Assembly (NCBI GenBank): GCA_963691815.1
Contig: OY829645.1
Coordinates: 40,480,094-40,544,093, forward strand
Origin: Echiichthys vipera
Taxonomy: Eukaryota > Chordata > Actinopteri > Perciformes > Trachinidae
Direction of reading: 5' to 3'
DNA length: 64,000 nt
Below the pieces are notes generated by a model that saw only the letters and a list, made by a program, of their open reading frames with translations, searched no databases and was not told the DNA's origin. Of the stretch, positions 11,901 through 26,900 are shown one piece after another (the first letter of the stretch is position 1; each line of letters starts with the position of its first letter). Position numbers and translations under genes: made by a program.

Positions 11901-14900
11901 GTTTTTTATTCTACTCCATAATATGACTTAACTGCTTTCAGATTCATGTTGAATCAGCCTAATAGGATTTTACAAGAGTGTATACTGTATGCTTTCATAT
12001 GTGTGCACTCAAAGAAACCCCACCTGTAGTAACTGACCACCTCATGGTCCTCCTTCTGGCCCTCCTTTGCATCCTGAGCCAACTCCCGGACACTCTTACT
12101 CCGGATCTCCTTACAATTGTCTTTCCAAAACAGCCAGACCTCTTCTTCATCCTCAGCCTCCACTGGACTCTCTCCATTCGTCGTTATCTCAATCTCAAAC
12201 CTTGACAGCACTAATCTGGGGAACAGCATACATGTTATTTCAAAAAGTTGATTTCAGTTCCGAAAAAAAATTGAATAATGAAATGCTAAACCAACTTGGT
12301 TTCAATGAGGATGTCTGCATTGGAAGGGTCCAGTACTGCGTTGCAGATGAGCTCCTGTGTCACAGGGATGGACTTGTGCATGGACACACAGAGATCAGAG
12401 AGGTAGTCCAAAAACCTGGGTACAGATTAGAATACATTTATTTTTCATTTATTTTTCAAGGTAATGTTAAGAGACTTGCAATATTAATCAGGAAGTATGG
12501 GAAATTATATTGCCTTCCATTGTTTTTTGCTCTCATTCTTTAAGTACTAAAGTGTTAAGCTGTGCTTTGTCCAAACTTTTGGATCAGCCTGATGTTCATA
12601 GTAATAAGAGCATTTGACAGGATTTAAACACAAAATAAGCGCACATTATAACTGTCAAACTAATTACTTGCAGTGCAAAAGTCATGCACAAGCAGTTCCA
12701 CTCATACTCCTCTGCGCACACATTTTAATACATTTACATAGATTTACATTCCTCTGGAGCTGTTATACAAACAACTGGCCACGGACACTTCCTCAGTGCC
12801 AGTTCATGATACCAGATTCCTGTCTCACCTCGGCTCCCGGTTCTTCCTCACTAGAGTCACAAATGTGTCTATCTCTGCAGCAGTGATGTGTTTCTCCAGC
12901 AGCTTCCGGTTGTTGTGAAGCAGAGCTGTTATTGTGTCTTCTGCCAGCACATCATATCCTATCTGCTTCTGCATGAAGCGGAATTGTTTGGCTATGTATT
13001 CCTGTGAAGACAAGAAAATATGGGATGATTACATTCATTCATTCATTCATCTTCAACCGCTTATCCCGGGGTCGGGGTCGCGGGGGGGCTGGAGCCGATC
13101 CCAGCTGACATCGGGCGTGAGGAGGTGTACACCCTGGACAGGACGCCAGTCTATCACAGGACACATAGAGACAAACAGAGACAGACAACCATTCACACCT
13201 AAGGGCAACTTTGTAGAGTCAACAATTAACCTAACACGTGCATGTCTTTGGATTGTGGGAGGAAACCAGAGAACCCGGAGGAAACCCACGCAGACACGGG
13301 GAGAACATGCAAACTCCACACAGAAAGGCCTAGGCCGGGATGCGAACCTGGTGGGATGATTACTGCAAAGAAAATTAATGAGGGAACAGAGTGGGGTTGT
13401 TGTGTCCACCTACCTGGTTCTTCCTATAATCCTGCTGGGAATGGCGTAACACTCTGTAGCAAAGCCTGCAAATATGTCTAAACGGAGCGTGACGCTGGTC
13501 TCCAAGCTCCTCAAGTCGCAGCATGGGGCCATCACCACTGTCTGTGAAAGGGGCTTGGAGAAGTTTGAAAATCTGAAATGGGAATGGAGATTTTTAATAC
13601 CCAAAAGTTAATCATAAACCTTAAAATCAGTGAAGTTATAGTCTCTGGGGTTTAAAACCAACCTGCTTCAGGATATTCTGCTCTCTCATCAGTTTCTGTC
13701 TTTCTCTGTTGGGTTTGTTAACCATGATCTCCAAAACATCCTGCCCGCTGTTGGGGATGTCTACCACAAAGAAAACTAGATCCTCCAGGAGCTTGGTGAC
13801 GAACCTGAAGAGTGTACATGTGTAAGTGTACGTCAAACAAACAGTGAAACATTACAGTCCTCTTTAAAATGAAGAATTTCTTTGAGAAATTCAGCAGCTA
13901 CTTCAGTGACATCCATGTGTCCTTCCATTAGATAATTACAAATATATACATAGTAACACTATATACAAAAAATATAATAACATAGTATATAAGTCCACAG
14001 TTCAGATTTTCCCCCACTTACCTTCTTTCATTTTGTGTAATGGTGCCCTTTTCAAGCTTGCCAGCGATGGACGCCAACACTTTACTTGCATCATTGGCAA
14101 AGTCTAAATCACGTACTTCTGCTGGTGGCACTGGTACAATTGCAAAAGCTTCTTTGTCTTCTTTTACTGCCGATGTTCCAATCTGGAAAAAGGAAAATGT
14201 ATTAAGTATATCTATTTAGAAAACCTCAGCAGTGTTGTTCTTCTTGACCTACTCACCCGTAACATAACAGGTTTCTCCTCCTCTTTATCAATGGGGTTGT
14301 TGGTGCTGTGGACCCAGGTGTTGGTGCACAAGTGTCTTAGCCTCACATAGGAGCTCCTAAAAGTGAAATCATAAAAAATAATAATTAAGCTGTATAGGAC
14401 AAGGTGTCACAGTGCTTCGAAAATCTAACCAGTTATGGAGAAGTTAAATGTTTAATCTCTGCAACAACCTGAATGCTATCAATAGTGACTAGTACTATAA
14501 AAGTGTCCTTTTGGGTTTGCACCTGCTTTGGACTCTTTTTAACTTTCCACTATTGGACATGCATTGACCATGATGGCCAAGAATCAGCATTATCCTTTAG
14601 TGAAGAACATGAGGTTTTTCTTTAGTTTCACACTATTTTTAGTTATCAGAGCATTGTTTGAGGACCATTTAAACCTGTGATTGTGCAGAACTAACCATAA
14701 AACAGATTTAAGGACGTTTGAAAGGGTCATAACGAAGGATAGATTCATTGTAGGGTTGATATTGGATTTTCTGAAGGGCAATGTGCATAAGATACAATAC
14801 ATTTACAGAGCACATACATGCTCCAGATGAACCCTTTTCATTTTAGAAACACCATAACCTTTCCTCTAGAGATACCCAAAACCAAAATATAAATTGAGCA

Positions 14901-17900
14901 CACAATCTCACAGGCCCAATTTCCAAGAAATGTGACATTTTGAAGCACCCTACTTAGAACTAATTCATGTATTTTAACTAGAGGTAAGAGAGGAAGAAAA
15001 CTTGAGCTCGTACTAGTAAACGATAGTAATGGTAGTAATTGTAGTAGTTGTGGTAGTATGTGTACTTTGCAAAGATTGATGAGGATATACTGTAAACGTT
15101 GCATGAAATACCTATCTTTCTGTCCCTTACTGTTTGGTGTATGTATGTCTACTGTGTCCTAACTTATAAAGCCAGCATTCCCCCAAACAAAAATTGACCC
15201 CTGTCAACAATGCTGCTTTGTTCAAATCAGTGAGATAATAGTTTTGTCCGGATCAATTAAACACATCTGGTACATCTGGTAAGCCTACTAGTAGTAACAG
15301 ACTTGATTCACTGTATTTTTTACAGTTACTAGAACATAGTGAATCTCTCATTTGCATTCATGGTAGAGACACAATCCAACACTCCACCACCCTTTTCTGA
15401 GGTCTCAGGTTGATCATAAATCAACACCTCTCTGAAACAGTGCCAATAAAAACAGAACATTATGATGACAAAGACAGGATTTATTGCACATTGCATCAGA
15501 CAGTTGCACTTAATAAAGTGGCAAGCTGGTGCAGGCTGTATTTGTATATCAGTTTATACCCTTGTTACTCAGAAATAAAATGGAAGCAATATATGTTAAC
15601 AAACCTTCATGATAGGAAATAGATTGCTTACAATGGCTTCCCCAGTAAAGTGTGTGGCATTACAGTTTAGCCAGTAGACCTGTACAGTATCATCTCTCCT
15701 CCATTAACCAATAAACCTTCACACCTAATAAAGTCTGAGCCAACTATGCCTTTCATACTCGTTGCACGTGTGTAAAAGTAGGTGTGTGCGTAGCTTGTTA
15801 GGCCTTCAGGACAGACAGCACACAGTAGCCATATCCTTGACAGGCATTACATAAACGCCTACTGTAGCTAACAGGCGTACCAGTGTGGACCGGTTCTCCA
15901 AGGGATTAATTAGTCCCCTGGCTAAGGTTTGAGAGACAAGGTTATTTCAGGTAGGAATGGGAGGAGCTAGCAGAAGTAGCCTGCAGCATGCAGGCACGCA
16001 CCTGACTATGTGAGACAATGGAGGCTTTAACATGAGGTGGAGAGCCTCTGTTTTTATCTGATGTGCAGTGAGAGGGACAGTGTACAGTTTGAAAACCATA
16101 CGTACTCTCTCACACAATACTGTCAACAAGAATAAAGGAGAAAAACAGAGGCTCAATACAAATGTACAGTCATCCTTAAAATCCAAGTATACAGGTCTGC
16201 CAACACATCATGACAAAGAGCCTGCGTTAATCCACAAGTAAATCAAATATCACACTATTTTCATACATAAGTAAAAAATTGAGTTTTTACCATTGTTAAA
16301 TATCTTGCTACATCAAATATATAATTAAGTATGACTCATTTTAAAATAAGTAGAGTAGAGAGCAGATTTATGATGAAACATTTATCTGCCAGATGATGGG
16401 TTTGTGTGTAAAGACTTACGCAGTGTTAACACATCTTTTTTTGTTTGTGGTTTTAGCTCAGACACGTAAGTGACAAGACATTTTTAAATGTAGTTTTTTT
16501 TCCACTCTTGTGCCCACTATCCAGGCCTACTCTCAGGCAGAGTACAGTGGTTCCTGTAACATGCCATTGTGGGGACTTTATTTGCCCTCTTTGGCTAGTA
16601 TCATACCAACTTGAGGTGACCAGCACAGTACATTGTCATTCACAAAATACACACACAGACGCACACGTGCCTGTAGAATTTCTACTTTAGTGGCATGACA
16701 TGACAAAAAGTGCCATTGTCCATAGTTGCAAAACCAAACAAACAAATCATCTAAGAAACCGCCTTCCTAGTAATGTTCCAAATTCCCCTTCAACTCTACA
16801 CTTGAGTCAAATGTTTGCTACTGGCATTTTGATTTGTAGTAGTCTTGACATCACTGTGGTCTTTCTGTTTTGATGTGGTGTTGAGATGTTTGTCATTTCA
16901 ACTGTCCCCCCCCCATATTTTCCAAGATCCCTGATGTATTTTTTTCCACTAAAGGGCAAAAACATGCTTCACCTTAAGCGGTTCTCTAACATTGTGTCTG
17001 ATATTTGGTATCATTTCTTAGCTGCCTTGGGCATGTTTGTACATTGGTGCAGAATTCTTGAGAAGTTCTAGATAATAAACCAACATTTATTTTATTCTGT
17101 AGTTGTAGATAGAGGAGAAAATATCACGCTTTTACCCTAAGATGTCCTCAAAATAAGAACTACCCCCATTGTAAAAATTAAAACATTCAAAACAGTCCAA
17201 AAATATTGGTAAACATTAACAACTCTATCCCAAATCCAAAAACTAGAGTGCTAAAACTTAAATTTGTCATGTCAAGTGACTGAATTGTGAAATATGTCAT
17301 AGATACACTGAGAACACCCAGGGGAATGTTTTGATTACATACGGACATTTTCTGTTTCACAACGGACAACATTACAATAGAATTAAGCTCATTTGGGTAT
17401 AAAAAAGAAAACAAAAATGAATCTGTCTCCCATTCATTGTCTATGGAGCCGCTCCAGACTTTATACTTGATGATATCACAAGTTATTACTTCCCTGGTTT
17501 CTGGCTTTAAGAGAGAGTAGCTCATGTTTGCAAATATTGATTGAACTCTTCTAGACCCTGGAAATAACATGTTGCAATTCTTAATTTCAGTGGTGTAAGT
17601 CATGTACCACCTCTGTGATATATGTTATGTGACTTTTAAATGAATCTAGGCCACCCAAGTACTGGATGTTTGGTGTGTAGGTTTACTTTACACTATACCT
17701 TGGAACCATGGAGTCCCCGCCTCTCAAAGTGGTAGGGTCCAGCTCAAAAATGGAGGAGATGTCCATGCCATCTGGAACTGGCACCAAAGTATACATGATT
17801 TTCTCCTGTGGAGCCCGCAGACGACCTCGTAAAGCTTCATTATCTGCATCCAGCTAGAATAAGAAAACATGCAGTGAGAGAATGAACAAATAATTGGCTA

Positions 17901-20900
17901 CAAACTGCAGTGAAGTTCATAAAATAGATAAAGCCATGCGTTCAACTCTCAAGCAAGATGAGGTCAATTTATGCATGTTTTCACTTAAACCTATTTGACA
18001 CCACTGAAACTGAAACTTCAAAGATTAGGTCTCAGTCTAGACTGAGTCTCAGACTGACAAACCAGTGAGATATACTTCATCACTACGGACTGCTGGGCCT
18101 TATTTGGGCCTGTTGTAGAGAACTACAGGTACAACCTTGTTAGACTCAGTACAGTTTGTACAACACTGACACCTTACGGTGATTTTCAGTGAAACACACA
18201 CCAGCTGAGATGATATGGTGACACCCTGTGGTGATCTACTGCTACTAAAATGAAAGCACACACAACCTACAGTAGATGAAAAAGTTAGTGTTGATTTAGG
18301 GTGCAGAGAGAAATTCCACAACAAAGCTGCAAAGACAGTATGACGCATGTGTAGACATGAGACTGATTTTTGTGCTAGGTTGCTTCAGCCTAGTAAATAT
18401 TATATGACAGTACCTGGAAATTAAAGGGTGTAAAGTCCACCGCCTAGAGTAGAAAGCAAAGATCCAGCACACAATTCAACTGATTAGATCAATAGAAGTG
18501 GGGCAACCAGCATGACGTTGCTAAGCACTCAGAGGAGAAGAGATCAAGTCTTACCGAGGACCGCTGCTCAGCACTCTCCTCCTCAAAGTCTGCATTCACC
18601 TGGGAAAAACACTTGCATGTCAGAAATCCTCCTCAGCATACTGTACATCTACACAACATGGCTCTAGACCAACCATATCAGAGCACTCTGATGATTAAAA
18701 CTGGACTTAATGCTACTATGTCAGATACATAAGGGTGCAGAATTTTCACAGTGTGAGATAAAAACGTTAAGAAATTGACACACACCTCACCCATCTCAGC
18801 AGCCAAATAACACCCTGTGGCCAAGTGTTTAAACCTGAACAGGCTGTTCCAGTAGCCTGCACCTCCCCTACATGGGTCATGGTGAACCACCTGGCAATGG
18901 CAAAATACACGGAAAATAAGGCATATATGAGTCTGTGTATAGTATGTTAATTTGCTACATGGCTGCATTATTTGTTTAGTTTCAATTGCACTTAAGCAAC
19001 TCTATGCCATCTCTTGCTCTTTTAAATCAAGGCATTTAGTAATGTAGTTAATAAAAGGACAATGACAGACCAACACCGCTGAGTGAATTAGCTTTTATCT
19101 GGAGAACATGTTGTACTAACCTCCACTTCCCACAATGCTTTGCTGCTAGTAGCAGAAGTGGCAGACTGCCGTCCCGTTGTTCGCAGAAAAACATACTGGT
19201 TCTTCCTGTGGTCGTCACATGTGAGGAATTTCTCCTGCTCTGCGTGGAACAACCGGGCTACATCACCCTGCCATCACATACACACACACGTTCACAATCA
19301 AAGACACACACACATACATGGTCAATGTACAATGGATAGAAAGTAACGTTTTACATGTGTCTATAATTATTTATTCAATAAATAATCAATATTTATTGCT
19401 ATTTTATTCTCTTGCAGATGATTGCTTTCAAAATAAAACATATAAAAGAATTGATGATAGTACCTACCCCTTTGAGTATTGTTTCCTTGTTGTCACTCCA
19501 TTTCATGAACAGAACAACTTTCCAACTTGTGTTGCAATTTACAGAATTAACCTGAGAAGCAGAGAAGTGTGCAAACAAACCAGATAAATGTACATTTTGT
19601 TTATAATACAGTCTTTTAAACCTAAGTTCATTTACCACTTTAACGAAGCAAGTGTGTCCATCTTGTGTTTTATCTACTGTACAGCCCTGTAAGTTAAGTA
19701 CCTCATTGCATCCTGGGTTGTCAACTAGCTGGTGGCTACTGGCATGTAGAGGCTGACCCGCATTCACAGGGTTAAGGACCACTTTATCTCCAATCACCAC
19801 CTGCAAGAGAAATATAAATACACAGAACATACTGCATTCAAATGCAATTTTAGTTTAGATACATAAAAAAAAATGGAATCTGTTACTGATACTCTGAACC
19901 AAGACATGATACCATAGTGCAATACTACCTGGAATATAAGTGTCATTTTAAATTAAAATATCTTTAAATACAGACTCATATGGTGAAGAGCAAAAGAAAA
20001 TTTTGAAATAAAATGATAAACTGCGGCTCTGGGGGGGGGATTGAGAACATTTAAATTCCAAACCAAAAGTATGTCATGTCCCAAGACCTTAGCAATCATT
20101 CTTCTATCCCTTTCTTCACAAGGAGAACATAACACACAGCTATGGGAGGCCTGGTTACATCAGATCATGCAAGCCTCCAGATAAGCACTAGGAGGAGTTG
20201 TTGACCATATTGTGTTAGAGAGGACCGGATCAGACAGAGAACCATTAAGGTGTAACTCTGACCCTGAGCATCACTCAGTAACCACAAAAAAAGTTTTGGT
20301 CTAATCACAGGTAACTTCTTTGTGTTTGCTCACATCACCGAACTAACACACTTTAATGCATACTTTATAAAAGAGATACAAACTGTGCTGCCACGCAACT
20401 GAAAAAAATATTTCTACTATCTATTGATGTAAGAGAAGGTTCTAAACGCAACACTTTTCACGTTTCATCCCATTGACCTGATTAATTATAGTACATGTAA
20501 GGCAATAACAACCAATGGTTATGTGTAATTACTCCATCCAAGAAAAAGTGCCCATGTTTTTTTCAAAAATTATTACATAGCATGTAACCTCTCTCGGCAT
20601 TGACCCTGACCAAGACATTGGCCTCAACTCTGGAGTTAGCACCTAGCCCCTGTACATTGCCTTTCCTTTCTGGTATAGTTAGGATGGATCCCAACGGCAT
20701 TAATTAGCAAATTAGCCATCTTGACTCTCTCTATCCAGAAACTGCAGCATGTGCAACAAAGGTTATGTCCACGTGGTGTGTGGTATGTCTATATCCTATA
20801 TCCTTAAAATAATACCCCTCCAAATTATCTATTTTCTGTCTCATAAAACAAGTTACATGTGACCTCAGTTTTCAAACCCTGTAAAAATGTCTTAAAATAG

Positions 20901-23900
20901 ATCATTTAATTTCCCCCACTGATCATAATTAACTTGAATCCCAAACCCGCTCTACCCACACTGTCTCCCAGGGATCGCAGCTTGTAGAAGGGCTGGATGT
21001 AGAACCACGATCCCTCATTTCCCGCTGAGTCCAAAGTCACTCTCATGGCATTCTTCTCCAGCAGTGCAGGTAGGCGCTTGTTCACTGTCAAGTATTTATT
21101 GCTTTTCAAGTGCAGCAACTGTTGGCAGAGCAAAAAACATGGTTGAAAGACACATAGCTACTATAAATGGCATGCTGCAGACAATCAGAGGATGGAGCAA
21201 CGATGGAAATATGTCAGTCTGGCACAACTGTAGCCAAGGGACTACTTCACTGAAAATATGCATCTCCAGAACTCTTTGAGATCTTTATTAAATCTTTAAA
21301 AAAATCAAGTACTTGAAATATCTTATCTTTAAATGCTTCTCATGATCTCTGTTCCCAGACTTGTCAAAAATAATCTATAACCAACTAGACAGGAAGCTCT
21401 GCATAATATTGGGGCCCACAGCCAACTTAACTAAATGCCCAACATAATCCTACAATGTGATATATGGTAGTAGAAGCAGTGAGTTGACCCTATGAGGCTT
21501 TGATGCTAAATGCCAGGGGAACCTCTCTATATTAGATAGTTGTTCAAAATGATTAACAATTGCAAACCAGGAAGCAATTAGTGCTAACCATTACCAGAAG
21601 AACAGCCCTACACTAGGCCATCCTGTCCTATCTATCTCATGTTAGTCACAGAGCAGGAATGCATGACCATTCATGGTTTCAGGTGATCTCATACCTGTGT
21701 GCAAACCATTCCTGGGCAACGAGCAAAGCAAGATAAGACAATACAACTGAAAATTTCCATGCTGTAGCAATTATTTAAAACTCTTCTGATTAAAACAGAA
21801 TCATAGTCAATAGTATCAAGCACACCGTCTCATATATAGTGCTAAATGTAACTGCAGATATATTAAGCAAAGCAACTGATCTCATTTGTTACTGAACACA
21901 CCTGGATGACATTTCCATACTGGATGACTGATCCCAGCAGCTTGCGGTTTTCAGACTCATTTTGCTTCTTCTCTAGGTCAGCAGCATGCTAAAACACAGA
22001 GCAGGGAACACAGATGCTCAAGGACCCACACGGTGTTTAATATGACTTCTAGAAAGCATGATTATAAACACAGTTCACATAAATACAAGGATGTAGCCAC
22101 TAATACACTTATCTATTATTTTTACCATGAGAAATGTCAAAGAGCAGATAAACTAAGGTGAAGAGGTCACTTACATGGAGTTTGGTGAGGAGGACTGTGT
22201 CAGTGGTGCTGTTGCCTCCAGGTTTTGCAGCTTTCCAGAACTGTTTCTGTGCTGAGTATCTGTTCATAGGACACAGTTTGAAAAGGCAGTCTAGGGAAAG
22301 GAGACAAAAAGAGAAAAGTAAAGAGTCAAACACCTTAGTTTTTCTCAAAACATACCAGACTGCCTGACCTCAATCTAAAGTCAACTCAAAGGCAACAACA
22401 TTTTTGGTAAATTGGTCCACTGGTAACATTATTAGGAAAACAGCCTTGCCACTTTGCTATGACTATGATTAGCTATGGATAACCAGAGTGACAACCCATG
22501 TTTCCATGTAATCCTTAACTACTGGGTAAAAATGTCCACTTGTTCACTGCAAATATGAAAATATAGTGTAGATACTGCATCACAATTTACTGAGCACATC
22601 CATGCTCCTCTGAGGATAAACACTTTTAGCACCTTTTGTGCTTCCTTCTGGCCAAAACATTGTGAAATATGTTGTTGTATTCATACCTATGATGTGAAAA
22701 CAAGTCAAGAAATGGGGCAGATCTGGGGGTATGGGCATCAAAGCTTCTGGCCATGAAGGGCAGTGGGGGGGCAATTAATGCTGAAACTAATTTATCTTTC
22801 TTTTATCTAGTCAATCGGCACAAGGGTCAAATAATTTATTCCATATTATTTATTCATGTGCAAATATCTGTTCTAATCAATGACACATTAAAAAAGTTAA
22901 AATACATTTGATACCAAATAAATGAACAGATAATAGAATATTGGAGATGGAAACATCTTTGACGGACACCAACAACAACTTTGTGGATTAACTGGGACAG
23001 CTACTGGGCCCCCTGATATGCACTATTGATGTCTTCAGACATCCCACCCACAGTCGGCTCAAATTTCCTGCCAAAATGTCACAACAGTAGAAACTCTGTC
23101 TTCCTGGTTTACTTGCTCAGTTGCCCAACAGTATTATACATTTTTAAATCAACAGCATCTGCCAGAAAGACTGAAATATACTAATTTGTCTTCATTGTGT
23201 AGCTTTGCCTCCCATGTTTAAACTGGAAGAAAAATGTTTTAGTACTACATAATGTCACACAGGATATGTTAAAAATGTTTCATTAATTAGTCGTCAATGT
23301 CTTCATACACATACACTGTATAGCAATATGTTAACTGGTACAGGGGACCTGGCGAGCTACAACCAGGATAAAAATAGCCACAGTGGATGCCTTCATCCGA
23401 AATTCAGCCAATACAAGAGTCTCTACAGGATAGCCATCATGGGCCATGGGGTGGCGGACAGGAAGAGAGGAAGCCAAGGCCCAATCAAGAAAATGGGGCA
23501 CTGGGAGAACATCTGTCTGCCAGGGTTGAGCAATTGAGGTCATGGAGGAAAAAAAGAAACTGGGACATATGTAATGGCTGTTGTTGTTCACCTGCCTGGG
23601 GACTCGGGTTGGAAATTAGCTTTTACCTATATCTTGCGATTTTTCCTTAACCCTTGTATTGTCTTTACTTTTGGGACCCCCTGGTATCCCTCGGGTCAAA
23701 TTTACCTATAACATGTTTGGATTTTTTAAGACACATAAAGTGAAAATGGGTCAATTTGACCCGAATACCATACAAGGGCAAAGTATTTTAAATATGACTT
23801 ATGGCGGGGTCATCTCTGCAGCCCCTCAATACTTAATAAGGAATCTTATTTTCACACATACTTTGCCTTTAACAAATATTGCGCCTCCTGCGATTTCGAT

Positions 23901-26900
23901 ATTGCAATTATATGCCCTAATATAGTGTCCTTTTCCATCATGAAGGGAAAAGATCGTGGTCCATGTTATATGAATTAATTTCTGCTTACAATCCCACAAC
24001 ATATTGTGTCACATTATAATTACAGTTTTGTGACTCTACAACTGTCAGTGAAGGCTTAGGGTTAGTTTTGGGTTAAAACAGGGTTACAGACATAGCCACA
24101 GTTTCTAAATCTTACGCTCAAGGCCCCCCTGCCCTGCTGAGGGCTTAACATTTTGAAGACACCTGAAGTGTAACCGTTGTCACTATGACTTATATCATAA
24201 CAGGAAAACACAGGTCGATCTGATAGTATTAATAATGGCCCATTGCACTTGAGTCAGTAAGCAATAACAGTGAGTCAATAGGCACATTGGCAGGGCACAT
24301 AAATGGAAGTGAAGTCTCTAGTTAGCTCCTTCACAGTGCACAAAGACAGTGGTCATCTCAGATTCACATCAGTTACAACCAATTTCAACAGGGCTTTCAC
24401 ATTTTTAGATTATTCTCAAAACATTCCTGCCCCCTAATCCATTTTCCCACAAATACTGTATATGCTCTGTATTTTCCAAACTGTCTGTTTGTTTATATGA
24501 AGCGGATGACATCAGTCAGTCACTACCAGCAATGTGCATGAAACAGATTTATTGTTATTTCCTGGGTCCTGTTTATCAGTGTGTCCTAAAATGATGACTC
24601 CACATGAAAGGTTTCTGCCACCAACCTAATACAACACAGCATTGAAAAATTGTGATTACTATAAAAAAAACAAACTCCTGTGGCCTTCAGCAGAGCATGA
24701 GTCCCTATCTTATATTTTACAAGCACTTAATGCTTATTTGGGTATTGATCAAATAAATAACTTAAAGTTCCCATCCTTTTTCATAAAACTAGCCTTACAC
24801 TCAAAGACCGTACTCTTGCTGAACAGTACAAAACAAGATGCATCATATAATTCAATTCAATTCAATTTTATTTATAGTGCCAAATCATAACAAAAGTTAT
24901 CTCAGGACACTTTACAGAGTAGGTAAAGACCACACTCTATGACTTATTTATGATTTACATAGACCCAACAATTCCCCCGTAGAGTACAGTGGCAACGAAC
25001 ACCTTCCCTATAACAGCAGGAACGTCAGACAGACCCAGCTCTATGGAGGAAGGACGTCTGTCTGCACCGGAGAGAGGAAGAAAAGGAGAGAGAAAGAGAG
25101 AAAAGACGGACAGATGGACAGAGAGAGAGACAAACAGACACACTTCCAGAGATGCAGGCAACCAAAGAGTAACAGTGACTATAATAATATCTATAGTAAT
25201 GTGAATATGACTCATATGATACGGCAGTTAATACAACAGAATAGTAGAAACAAGCACATCTAAGGTGATAGAATATGAAAATGATAATAATTATGGCAAA
25301 CAGATCAATGATGAGTAGCGGCAATTGCAGCTACAGTACAGCGAGACATACCACTGATGGTGTTTTTATGGCTACAAATGTATAGTTTATAAGACTAGTG
25401 ACAGTATATATGACTAATAGTTATAGTAGTAGCAGGGAGCGTCATGCAGTCATTCTATAACATTTACGATTTCTGGATGAATGGATCATTTCTGACAACA
25501 TGAGCTTTGGCAATATTGAGCAAAGAGAAGTGCACAGGTATCCAGGATGTAGTCTCACTTGATCTCTCAAAGCTTCATGTGTAGACATAAAAAGGGACTA
25601 ATTTCTAACAAAGCAATCGACATGCAATTAACCTATATTTGAGTACATTTCATCAACCACTCAGGTCAGAAGTAAGGTGTAAAATGCTGTGCTACAGCTC
25701 CCTGTGATACAGACATTCTTACTTAGATGTGTGAATAAATACTTAACAAGGTTAGGATTTAGTCCTGGTACACTTAGCTTCTGTTTAACACTGGCTTTAA
25801 TAAGAAAGATGAGACTGCGATCTGCGTTAGGGTCATACATTTTCTCACATTACCTATAAATCCTTTGAATACTGATTTAACTCATACATGATCTATAATT
25901 TGCAATAAGTGTACATTTTGATATATGCCATGATATGTCATGTGTAAATCCTGGTTTTAAATAAATTAGTTTTTCCATAATAATCAATACAAACAACAGT
26001 AATAGAAACAGTACTCCATGTGGCTCCATGCATTTTAATTATCTGGTGTTATGAGATAAGTTCTACTTTTGCTTTTGATGAAGGGCTGAAACTTTGTTCA
26101 CGCATGTATATAAACACAGATGCTTTGAAGAAGCTTGAGCTAAACATGTCAGTATTTTAGTTGGGTGAGGCGAGTGAAAGCGCATGCTGAGTATCTTCAC
26201 CGGGGATGAGCATTTGTGCCAGCTGGGTTAGGCTTTGTCATTTGGGTCTGGGTACTTGCCTGGACCATGTTTCTGCCTTCAAAAAGGTGAAAACAGCACA
26301 TTTAGTTTGTAACAGCAGAGGTGACTCTGCTGTTACTGCTGTTTCATAGTGTGAAACCAAAACTTTGAATATGATTTGAATAGCTCAGTTAGAAACAGAC
26401 ATGAAGTGAAAGTGAAGTTGTTTCTTTGCATCTTAAGGTGACTTGTGTGAATCCATTCAACATAACTAACGATCTGCTGTTCATCCTATTTATAAAAATC
26501 TTCCTGGTACAGAAGGCCTCTGAATGCACATAATCAGTACAGCTAAAGGCAGAGAGAGTAATAACTTGCATCTGTACCTTTAGTGCCTCTATCATGGTGG
26601 AGAATATATATGTTATGCTGTATATAACATATACATAATATAATATAATATATATATATATATATATACTTCCTGCTACTATTATAATTTATAACCTTAG
26701 CTGTGCTTGTTTCTACTATTCTGCTGTATTAACTGCCATAACATATAAGTCATATTCACATTACTATAGTTAATATTATAGTTACTGGAAGTGTGTCTGT
26801 CTTTGTCTCTCTCTGTCCATCTGTCCGTCTTTTCTTTCTTTCTCTCTCCTTTTCTTCCTCCCCAACCGGTCAAGACAGATGTCCGTCCTCCACAGAGCTG

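Noticed and set aside
13053..13409. 118-codon minus frame (and a 141-codon plus frame) at 13 kb
   Set aside because: Both run through the SINE-like insertion, whose other copies have different, broken frames.
25025..25324. Tyr/Ser-rich and Ser/Leu-rich minus frames as a secreted protein
   Set aside because: They are translations of the purine-rich tract of the dispersed repeat; the sister copy at 26.7 kb gives different frames.
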